Source: Chersky-840 sp963764205
GTDB lineage: Bacteria; Actinomycetota; Acidimicrobiia; Acidimicrobiales; UBA8190
Reading direction: 5' to 3'
Assembly: GCA_963764205.1 (NCBI GenBank)
Contig: CAVXRN010000003.1
Span: 124,001 to 188,000, forward strand
Length of the DNA stretch: 64,000 nucleotides
Shown here in pieces: positions 35,830 to 43,541 of this stretch. A program made the position numbers and the translations under genes. The notes beneath the pieces were generated by a model. That model was not told where the DNA came from. It did not search any database and worked only from the letters and a program-made list of their open reading frames with translations. Each line of letters opens with the position of its first letter. Position 1 is the stretch's first letter.

Positions 35830-36386
35830 GGGCCCGCCACCTCGGCGTCGCTCCATCCCCGGGGCTGGACGTCGCCGGGGTACTCGATGGCCTCCCACCC
35901 CAGTCCGTCGCGGTTGCCCCCGTACTCGGGGTCGCCGTACATGCCCTCGCAGCAGTGCTCGTACAGCAACTCCGTGAACGCCCGACTGCCCCGCAACCGC
36001 TGGTCCTGGTCCTCGGGCGCCAAATCGCAGAACGCCGTTCCGAGCTCGGCCAGCCCCGCCCGGTAGCGCTCCTGGAGACCTTCGACGGGCCCGTTGAACT
36101 CGCGCTCGGCCAACCCACGCGATCCCTCGATGCGGGTCCGCCACGCCAGCTCGTCGAGTGGGCCCAACCGGTGGAAACGACCGAACGCCGCCTCCCCTCC
36201 GTGCCGCCCCGACGTGGGACCGCCGGCCCAGATCCGGGGCGGGTCGACCAGAAACGCCCCGAGCAACCCGTCGATGTACTCGGGCACGCCCACACTGCTG
36301 GCCCCCGGTGATTCGTCCTCGGGCACGAGCCGGTCACATGCGGCGCGCAGAATGCGAAACTCGTCGTCGGTCAAGAAGAGAGGCAT
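35826..36386 (-). CDS. Gluconate 2-dehydrogenase subunit 3-like protein
   Basis: 186 residues: FLTDDEFRILRAACDRLVPE, PEYIDGLLGAFLVDPPRIWA and DPEYGGNRDGLGWEAIEYPG. This is the small partner of GMC dehydrogenases, which normally carries a Tat or Sec signal; none is visible here, so the pair may stay in the cytoplasm or be exported as a complex. It lies directly before and overlaps the GMC gene. Confidence 0.85.
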   Translation of the reverse strand: MPLFLTDDEFRILRAACDRLVPEDESPGASSVGVPEYIDGLLGAFLVDPPRIWAGGPTSGRHGGEAAFGRFHRLGPLDELAWRTRIEGSRGLAEREFNGPVEGLQERYRAGLAELGTAFCDLAPEDQDQRLRGSRAFTELLYEHCCEGMYGDPEYGGNRDGLGWEAIEYPGDVQPRGWSDAEVAGP

Positions 36387-36484
36387 CAGCCGTCACGACG
36401 CGCGCACGTCGAAGTGTCGCGCCTTTCCCCCGCCCCCATCCCTGACATCGGCGTCACCGTAGCAGTGGCGCGCGTCGACACTCA

Positions 36485-37633
36485 TCAATCGTCAGGCGGC
36501 GGCCGGGCGGTGCGCAGCCGGTTGTGAAACCCACAGAGCAGACGTCCGTTCTCCTCGATGGTCGGACCACCGGCCGTGAACGGGATGATGTGATCGACCT
36601 GGCACGACGCCGCCGGCACGTCACAGTACGGATGGGTGCACTCGCGATCTCGGAGTTGGATGGCGCGACGCGTCGCTCCGGAGAAAAGCCGGGCGGACTC
36701 GCTGACCTCCACACGGCGGGCGGGCGCGAACACCACTCGCTCGAGGTACGCCTCGTTCAGCCAGGGAAGGAGTGACCCCGGAGCGATGACCGTGCCTTCA
36801 GCGAGCTCGCACACCCGTCCGCGTAATGTCCCGTAGTCGACCAGGATGCTGATGAGCGGAGTCGGCCGCCGTCCGTCGTTCGGTGCCATCTGGCTTCGGG
36901 TCGCCATCTCGACGAGCGCATCGGCTCGGCGTTGTCCCGGGCTCCGCACCAGATCGGTGATGCAGGTTTCGCGGTCGTCGTCGAGGGCAGCCCGAGCCGC
37001 GGCCCAGTCGGCTTCGAACATGGCTTGTTCGATGCGCTCGAGCTCGCCGGACACGATGGAGCCCGAGATCGGATCGAGGGTGATCCTTCCGAAATACATA
37101 CCATCGAAGCTGCGGTCGAGATAGACGTCCCTTCGACCACGACGGTTCAGGTCGTCATCTTCGGCCCCGTCGGGGTCGGCGAGCTGCTTCCAGTAGCGCG
37201 CCACCCGAGCGAACAGGTCGTAGCGCAACGAACTCGCCTGCTCGACGAGCACGGCTTCGTCGCGGGCCAGTGCCTCCTCCGTGCGCTCGTTGCGCAGGTC
37301 GGCCATGACGTCCACCTGGGCAGCCGTGAGATCACCCTCGGCCCACGCCCGGGAACATGCGGGCAGGTGATGCAGCGAGCGGCCCCTGCGCACCATCGCC
37401 CGGGCCCGGGCCTTCGGCAGGCGACATCGGGTAACCAGCCACGTCGTGGGACCGCGCGCACCGTCGGGCACCCAATTCTCCGAAGAGTCGAATGCCGACG
37501 TGGCGTTGGTCACGAATGCTTCGAGACGAGCGAGTTGACGATGGAGGATCTCGATCGATTCCGTGTCGGCGCATGCCGACGGGTCCGATCCGTGCAAGCT
37601 GTCGATCACCTCGGTGAGGACATCGAGATCCAC
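36485..37633 (-). CDS. DUF222/13E12-family protein with C-terminal HNH endonuclease domain
   Basis: 382 residues. The DUF222 part runs from LHRQLARLEAFVTNATSAFD to LVEMATRSQMAP and includes GARGPTTWLVTRCRLPKARA. The C-terminal HNH has ECTHPYCDVPAASCQVDHII then PFTAGGPTIEENGRLLCGFH with paired Cys and the DH. These are abundant in actinobacteria and often multi-copy, with unknown role; some are linked to mobile elements. GTG at 37633 is the start. A 15-bp repeat array lies 45-120 bases upstream. Confidence 0.9.
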   Translation of the reverse strand: MDLDVLTEVIDSLHGSDPSACADTESIEILHRQLARLEAFVTNATSAFDSSENWVPDGARGPTTWLVTRCRLPKARARAMVRRGRSLHHLPACSRAWAEGDLTAAQVDVMADLRNERTEEALARDEAVLVEQASSLRYDLFARVARYWKQLADPDGAEDDDLNRRGRRDVYLDRSFDGMYFGRITLDPISGSIVSGELERIEQAMFEADWAAARAALDDDRETCITDLVRSPGQRRADALVEMATRSQMAPNDGRRPTPLISILVDYGTLRGRVCELAEGTVIAPGSLLPWLNEAYLERVVFAPARRVEVSESARLFSGATRRAIQLRDRECTHPYCDVPAASCQVDHIIPFTAGGPTIEENGRLLCGFHNRLRTARPPPDD

Positions 37634-37677
37634 GAGGACAGTCGATCAGGAGGGTGTGACATCGCACCGTCGTATAC

Positions 37678-37752
37678 GACAACGTCACACACCATAACCT
37701 CGCACACCACAACGTCGTACACCACAACGTCACACGCGACAACGTCGTACAC
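37678..37752. repeat. Array of five 15-bp tandem repeats
   Basis: Five contiguous 15-mers start at 37678, 37693, 37708, 37723 and 37738, with consensus CACAACGTCGYACAC. They lie between the DUF222/HNH start and the zinc-ribbon gene. Part of a sixth, degenerate unit precedes them (near 37665). Each unit contains ACGT, and three have GTAC. Confidence 0.9.
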
Positions 37753-37836
37753 GTCACCGCCACGCGAATGGTCGTCGCGCCGATGACACAACCAAGTGGC
37801 ATCGTTGTTCCCACATCGAATCGAGGAGGTCAGCCG

Positions 37837-38160
37837 GTGGCGGCGTGTCCGTACTGCAACCGAGAGATGCTGTGCGCGGTCAGCTGTGATCTTGACCCCT
37901 TTGTCATCGGCGGCGAGGTCTACGTGCCGCTGACGTGGGGCAAGGAGAGGCGATTCGGGCGCCCGCCGGTTGCCTTTCCATGCCCCGACTGCGCCACACC
38001 TCCCGGCGGAGTCCATCACCACGGGTGTGACGTCGAGGAGTGCCCCTCCTGTCGAGGCCAGGCGATCACGTGCGGATGCAACGATCGAGGGGAGTGGGAT
38101 CACCTTCCGCCCCGGTCGCGAACCCGGTGCACGGTTCGCTCGAGGAGTCCGAAGATGTGA
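37837..38160 (+). CDS. Small Cys/His-rich zinc-ribbon-like protein
   Basis: 107 residues. ACPYCNREMLCAVSC, FPCPDCATPPGGVHHHGCDV and EECPSCRGQAITCGCND give four CxxC or CxC pairs and a HHHGC cluster, indicating at least two zinc sites. GTG at 37837 has GAGGAGG seven bases upstream. ATG at 37768 in the same frame lies in the repeat-flanking region and is less likely. The HHHGCDVEECP segment recurs in actinobacterial zinc proteins of unknown function. Confidence 0.65.
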   Translation: MAACPYCNREMLCAVSCDLDPFVIGGEVYVPLTWGKERRFGRPPVAFPCPDCATPPGGVHHHGCDVEECPSCRGQAITCGCNDRGEWDHLPPRSRTRCTVRSRSPKM

Positions 38161-38210
38161 GCACGAGCCGCGACGCGGACCCCTGTATCCTCGGTCGGGT
38201 CGTGAGCACG

Positions 38211-38504
38211 ATGCATGTCGCAGCCCTGGAGATGGAGCTCCACATCGGCGCCAGCGACTCGCTCAAGGCCAAGCGTGCCGTGGTTCGGCACCTCGTCGAG
38301 ACGGCTCGGCGCCGTTTCGGCGTGTCGGCGTCCGAAGTCGGCTATCACGACCTGTGGCAACGGACGGCCCTGGGGTTCTGCACCGTGGCACCCGACGCCC
38401 ACCATGCAGAGGAGATCCTCGACCGTGTGGAGCGATTCGTCTGGTCGCATCCAGAGGTCAGCGTCGTCTCCAGCGTGCGACACTGGCTCGACCTCGACCC
38501 ATGA
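38211..38504 (+). CDS. DUF503 (YlxP-like) protein
   Basis: 97 residues: HVAALEMELHIGASDSLKAK, RAVVRHLVETARRRFGVSAS, EVGYHDLWQRTALGFCTVAP. This is the small YlxP-like family, commonly next to translation factors such as rbfA, with a ribosome-linked role suggested. GTG at 38202 is an alternative start. Its TGA (38502-38504) overlaps the first of five tandem ATG codons leading to the SulP gene. Confidence 0.85.
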   Translation: MHVAALEMELHIGASDSLKAKRAVVRHLVETARRRFGVSASEVGYHDLWQRTALGFCTVAPDAHHAEEILDRVERFVWSHPEVSVVSSVRHWLDLDP

Positions 38505-38570
38505 CGGATCACACATGACGGTGTCCATATGACGGTTCCCACATGACCCTGTCCACATGACGGTGTCCGG
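38501..38570 (+). repeat. Five 14-bp tandem units making a chain of four mini-ORFs
   Basis: Units at 38501, 38515, 38529, 38543 and 38557 all start ATGAC. The first four each read ATG, four codons, TGA: peptides MTDHT, MTVSI, MTVPT and MTLST. Each TGA overlaps the next ATG as ATGA. The first ATG overlaps the DUF503 stop and the fifth is the SulP start. The period of 14 moves each start to a new frame. Confidence 0.95.
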
Positions 38571-40269
38571 CTCCGGCGCGCCCCGGTTCACGATGCCGGC
38601 CGTCATGAGCTCGCTGCAGGGCTACCAGCGCCGGTGGTTGGTCCCTGACCTGCTCGCCGGGCTCACGCTGCTCGCCATCGCCGTGCCCGAGCAGCTGGCC
38701 ACGTCGCGCCTGGCCGGGATGCCCCCCATCACCGGGTTGTACGCATTCATCGCGGGAACGGTGGCCTTCGCGTTGCTGGGCTCAGCGCCGCAGCTGTCGG
38801 TCGGTGCGGACTCCACCATCGCACCGCTGTTCGCGGCGGGGATCGCCCACATCGCGCTCCCCGGGTCCACGCACTACATCGCGCTCGTGTCGATCCTCGC
38901 GGTCACCGTGGGCGTGCTCGTGGCGCTCGTCGGCCTGTTGCGGCTGGGGTGGATCGCGGACTTCCTTTCCGCGCCCATCATCACCGGGTTCCTCGCCGGC
39001 GTGGCGGTGATCATCATCGTGCACCAGCTTCCCGATCTCTTGGGTCTCGCGCCGGTGACGGGGACGACCGTGCACCGCGTCGTCGAGGTGGTCTCGCACC
39101 TGGGCGAGACCAACGGTTGGGCACTGGGTATCGGGGTTGCGGTGTTCGCGGTGGTCTCGTCCGCCGAGCGCGTCGACCGCAAGATCCCCGGGGCGTTGCT
39201 CGGCCTGGTGGGGGCGACGCTCGTGGTCGGTCTGGCCGGGCTCAAGACGGCGCACGGTGTTCCCGTGCTCGGACCAGTGGCACACGGCGCGCCGAACATC
39301 GGGCTCGACGACCTGTCGTGGTCGTCGCTGCGCCAGGTGCTGCCCATCTCGGCGGTGGTGGCGCTCGTCGTGCTGAGCCAGACCGCGGCCACGACGCGGG
39401 CGTTCGCCGACCAGGGTGGCTACCGGGTCGACGTCAACCGCGATTTCGTCGGAGTCGGGACCGGAAGCGTCCTGGCCGGACTGGCCGGGTCCTTCGCCAC
39501 CAACGCCAGCCCCGCCCGCACCGGCGCGGTGGCGTCGGCAGGGGGCCGAACCCAGTTCGCCGGACTGGCCGCCGCGGTCGGCGTCGCGCTCGTGGTGCTC
39601 GCAGCGGGTCTGCTCACCGACGTCCCGTTGTCGGCACTGGCGGCGATCCTGATCTTCGTGGCCACGCGGTTGTTCCACGTCGATCAACTGGTGTCGGTGT
39701 TCCGGTTCGACCGGTGGGAGTTCGGCCTCGCCATCGTGACGTTGCTGACCGTGGCCTTCGTCGGCGTCGAGCAGGGGATCGGCGTGGCCGTCGTGCTCGC
39801 CATCCTCGACCGCACGAGGCGCTCGGCCCGTCCCCACAGCTTGCTGCTCGGCAAGATCGACGACTCGACGAGTTGGGCCCCCCTGGGCCATCCCGACCAT
39901 CCTGTGCCGGTGCCGGGCGTGGTCGTGCTCCAGTGGCTCGCGCCGATCTACTACGCCAACGCCGCGGTGTTCCAGGCCGAGGTGCGCAAGGCACTGTCGG
40001 AAGCGACGACTCCCCCGGTGGTCCTCGTCATCGACGCCGACGCGATCACCGACATCGACTACACGGGAACGAGGGCGCTGGCTGCACTGGTCGACGAGCT
40101 CACGAGGTCGCACATCGTCGTCGGCGTCGCGCGCGCCGTCGGTGGTGCACCGCAGAACATCGAGCGCAGTGGGCTGCTCCACCGTTTCGGACGGGACCGA
40201 CTCTTCGCCACCGTGGACGAAGCAGTGACCGCGCTGCGTCCGGGCGCGGGCGGTGGCGCGGGCGCGTAG
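38557..40269 (+). CDS. SulP-family anion transporter with STAS domain
   Basis: 570 residues. The transport domain starts LVPDLLAGLTLLAIAVPEQL (first helix pair), PPITGLYAFIAGTVAFALLG, and has ten or more hydrophobic segments to about residue 430. The C-terminal STAS domain has VLQWLAPIYYANAAVFQAEV and VLVIDADAITDIDYTGTRAL. Sulfate, bicarbonate or dicarboxylate are possible substrates. ATG at 38557 is the last of the five tandem ATG units; no separate ribosome site is visible, so it probably depends on coupling from upstream. Confidence 0.92.
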   Translation: MTVSGSGAPRFTMPAVMSSLQGYQRRWLVPDLLAGLTLLAIAVPEQLATSRLAGMPPITGLYAFIAGTVAFALLGSAPQLSVGADSTIAPLFAAGIAHIALPGSTHYIALVSILAVTVGVLVALVGLLRLGWIADFLSAPIITGFLAGVAVIIIVHQLPDLLGLAPVTGTTVHRVVEVVSHLGETNGWALGIGVAVFAVVSSAERVDRKIPGALLGLVGATLVVGLAGLKTAHGVPVLGPVAHGAPNIGLDDLSWSSLRQVLPISAVVALVVLSQTAATTRAFADQGGYRVDVNRDFVGVGTGSVLAGLAGSFATNASPARTGAVASAGGRTQFAGLAAAVGVALVVLAAGLLTDVPLSALAAILIFVATRLFHVDQLVSVFRFDRWEFGLAIVTLLTVAFVGVEQGIGVAVVLAILDRTRRSARPHSLLLGKIDDSTSWAPLGHPDHPVPVPGVVVLQWLAPIYYANAAVFQAEVRKALSEATTPPVVLVIDADAITDIDYTGTRALAALVDELTRSHIVVGVARAVGGAPQNIERSGLLHRFGRDRLFATVDEAVTALRPGAGGGAGA

Positions 40270-40291
40270 GTCCCAGAAGGGCCGACAGGGC

Positions 40292-42813
40292 TCACTCGGC
40301 GCGCAGCACGAGAGCGGTCGAAGTCCGGGCCGCTATCCGCCCGGGGATGGCGGCCACTACGTTCGCAAGCACGAGGGCCCCGAGCGCGATGACGGCGATC
40401 TCGACCACGGGCACCGAGGGCTCGGGGACCGCATAGATCGCCCGGGCGAAGAGCGTCCAGAGCCAGCGACCGAGAGCGATCCCGACCGGCACGCCGATGA
40501 CGATCCCGACGGTGGCCGCCACCGACGCCTGCCACGCCACGGCGGACGCCAACTGCCGCTGGGTGAAGCCGAGGGTCTTCAACAAGGCGAGGTCGCGCCG
40601 ACGACGCCGGACCGAGGCCGCCAGCGTGAGGCCCAGCGCGATCACGGCACCGGCCGCCAGGCCCGTCGCCAGGATGACGGCCGTGTCACCGGTCGACTGG
40701 TAGTTGACGATCTCGGCCGGTCGCTGGACGCCCAGCACGCCGTAGCTATCACCCACACCCTGGGGATCTGCGGTCATCACCTTCGTCGCGGTGTCGGCAA
40801 TGCGTTGCATCGACGCCCGACCTGCCGCCGCCGTCACGCCCCGGCGGAGCTGGACGACGTCGATGGCCGGCCCGTTCTGGTTGGGGTCGGGGCTGGTGAG
40901 CGCCCGTTGCATGGCCAGCGGCTCGACGCCGGTGGGGAGCAGCGCGCCGGTCCCCATCGAGGGGTGGAGCGTGCCCGAGGTCCCGATGGCCGGCATGGTG
41001 GCGGTGCCCACGACGACGACGCGGGTCGGCGGGACGTAGATGGGTGCATCGCCACGGTCGCCGTAGCTGACCGTCACGGTGTCCCCGAGTTTCTTGTGCA
41101 GAGCCGCCAGGGTGGCGGCACCAAGGACGATCTCGTGCTTGGTCCGTACCGCGTGCCCAGACAGGATCGGCGGGCTCGAGCGGGCTGCGCTTGACCGTGA
41201 TCAGGCCGGGGACGGTCTGGCCGTCGATCTGGACGCTGGCGAAGTTGAAGCCGGTCCACGAGGCGACGTCTGGGTCGTGGTCCATGAGCGCATCGGCGGC
41301 GGGGGGGATGTTGTTGCCTCCGGGCGAGTCGATTGCGTAGCTCCAGTTCCACCCGTACAGCGCCGGGTGCGAGTCGAGGGTGTGGAGGCTGCTGCCGAAC
41401 GTAACCGTCGCCACCACCACGGTGACGGCCAGTGCCGCGCCGATGAGTGCCGAGCGCACCGGGACCGCGGTGCGACCGTGGCCACGTTCGAGCGAGAACC
41501 GCAGCCCTGCGACCGCCGGTGCCGGCAGCCCCGTCCGGGCCGCGGCGTTGACGACGAACGATCGCCGTTCGACCGGCTCGGCCCGCTCGCCCGACCGACG
41601 GCCGGCCCGGCGGTAGGCGAGCGCCACAGTGAAGACCGCCAGGCCCACCGCCAGGACGACGACCCCGGTCCCGAGCACGGTCCAGTCGACGGCGACCGGT
41701 GGCGCCGGGTCCACCTGGCGTGTGGGGCCGAGCGGCGCCAAGCGGCGACAGAGCCACGGCGACGACGAACGCCAGCAACGACCCGATGACGACGGCCACG
41801 ACCGTCCCGAGACTGGCGTCCAGTGTCCTCGTCACCGGATCGGCGCCCAGCGCCCGCAGCACGTCGAGGTCCCCGTCGTTCTCCCACAGGCCCCGGCTGA
41901 TCGCCAGGCCCGCGATGAGCAATGCGGCCAGAGCGGCGATGGCGCCGAAGGTGCCGAGCGCGATCGCCTCGGGCTTGCTGGCCCGCTCGACCTGCCCTTC
42001 GACGACCGAGGTGACGTGGAAGGTGTAGGGGCTGCCGGGCGGCAGGACGCCGATGATGGCGCGCTCCATGGCAGACACGGCGCGGCTGCCCTGGTCGAGA
42101 CGGAGGGCATAGGTCGGGTACGCCCAGCTGTCGCTCAACCGTCGGGTGAGGGCCGGGGTCATGATCACGTCGGTCGGGAAGGCGTCGACGTCGTCGTGGA
42201 CGACCTGGCTGGGGAGCACGACGAGGCCGACGAGCGTGGCCGAGAACCGCACCGCCGGCTTCGCGGTGGTGAGATCGAAGGTGGGCGAGTTCGCCTGCTG
42301 CAGCGTGTAGGCGCCGAAGGCGACGGTCTCTCCCAGGTGCCAGTGGGCGATGCGCGCCGCCTGCGCCGTCGCCACCATCTCGTCGGCCCGTCTTGGATCG
42401 GCCATCCGGCCTTCGGCCACAGTGACCTCGTCCTGGGTGAAGTACATCCCTCCCACGCTGCCGAGCTCCTGGAGGTTGCCGGTGTTGGCTCCACCGGGGA
42501 CCGAGCGTCCGTTCGCCCCGATCTGCGACATGAGGATGTACGGCGCGCTTGCGACGCTCTTCACACCGGGCACGTGCTCGAGCTTGCCGAGGAGGTTCGT
42601 CGTGGGGATGTTGGCGAGGCCGTAGGCGAGGAACTGGAGGTCCGACGCGTGGGTGGCGGCCAGATAGGCGGGGAAGGCGGACTGGGTCCGGCGGGCACCC
42701 GCGACGGCCGCCATCGCCACCCCGCCGAGAAGCCCGACGAGGAGGAGCACCGTGAGGTAGCCGCCCCAGCGCCGCCGCAGGGTGCCCCGGAACCGGTACC
42801 AGGCGATGGGCAC
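40292..42813 (-). CDS. FtsX-type ABC transporter permease (frameshifts near 41731 and 41158)
   Basis: From ATG 42813 the frame gives a TM segment WGGYLTVLLLVGLLGGVAMA, a long extracellular MacB-like core, and FGAIAALAALLIAGLAISRG with RALGADPVTRTLDASLGTVV. After one extra base near 41731 it continues APLGPTRQVDPAPPVAVDWT, and after a second near 41158 KHEIVLGAATLAALHKKLGD to GRIAARTSTALVLRAE. Repair gives about 840 residues with two FtsX domains, the layout of lipoprotein- or peptide-exporting permeases. No ATP-binding partner gene lies within the window next to it. Confidence 0.8.
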
Positions 42814-42903
42814 TCCTCCATTGTCGCTTCCCTGGGCTCCCGAGCGAAGGGCGTCAGCCGGTGGACCGGCCGTCGTGCCACCACCCCCGCCTCGTAGGAT
42901 GAC

Positions 42904-43530
42904 TCAGAGCGAGGACGTCCGGGAGGCCCGGGCCTCCCACTCGCGGCGGTACAGGACCCAGATCAGGCGCGTCCCGATCTCACCGGGGGCTTCGGGCTCG
43001 TGGTCGACTCGTCCGGTCAAGCGGTAGCCGAGCTTGGGCGGGACCGACGCGCTGGCCGTGTTGGCCTCGTCGCAGTGGATCTCCATGCGTTCGATGCCGC
43101 GCAGGGCGAACCCGACGGCGGTGAGCGCGCCGGCGCAGGCCGTGGCGATGCCGCGGCGTATGTGGTCGACGTGCACCCAGTAGCCGATCTCGAGCGCGCT
43201 CGGGCCGATCCGGCGGTGCAGGCCACAACCACCCACGAGTGCGCCGTCGGGGAGGAAGATGCCGTACTCGTAGCCGCTCCCCGAGTTCCACGACGAGGCG
43301 GGGCCGAGGAGGCGCTCGCGTTGGGTCTCGAGCGACGTCCCCTCGGGCGTGGCCCACGGCATCCACGGCCGGAGGTGCTCGAGGCTCTCCAGGGCGGCTC
43401 GCGACAGCGCGGGAGCGTCGTCGACGGTGAGGCGGCGCAGGATGACGCCGTCGTGCTCTACCTCTTCGGGGGCGACCAGGGCGCGAGCCCCATCCTGCCT
43501 GCGCAGGTCGCGTCTGGCCCGGCGTCGCAC
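42904..43530 (-). CDS. GNAT acetyltransferase (RimJ/RimL-like)
   Basis: 208 residues from GTG 43530, with GAGG eight bases upstream. VEHDGVILRRLTVDDAPALS, GALVGGCGLHRRIGPSALEI and WVHVDHIRRGIATACAGALT (Q/RxxGxG-like loop RRGIAT) followed by IERMEIHCDEANTASASVPP match RimJ/RimL-type N-acetyltransferases. In the raw frame it looks fused to the GH31 gene, but that is caused by a frameshift near 43662. Confidence 0.85.
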   Translation of the reverse strand: MRRRARRDLRRQDGARALVAPEEVEHDGVILRRLTVDDAPALSRAALESLEHLRPWMPWATPEGTSLETQRERLLGPASSWNSGSGYEYGIFLPDGALVGGCGLHRRIGPSALEIGYWVHVDHIRRGIATACAGALTAVGFALRGIERMEIHCDEANTASASVPPKLGYRLTGRVDHEPEAPGEIGTRLIWVLYRREWEARASRTSSL

Positions 43531-43541
43531 CGCCGCGCGCC

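Noticed and set aside
36485..37633. Mobile element carrying the HNH gene
   Set aside because: No terminal inverted repeats, target duplication, transposase or integrase was seen around it.
37678..37752. CRISPR array
   Set aside because: Units are contiguous 15-mers without spacers and no cas genes are present.
37606..38103. Minus-strand frame with a VYDVV pentapeptide repeat
   Set aside because: It is antisense to the zinc-ribbon gene and the peptide repeat is simply the 15-bp DNA repeat read in frame.
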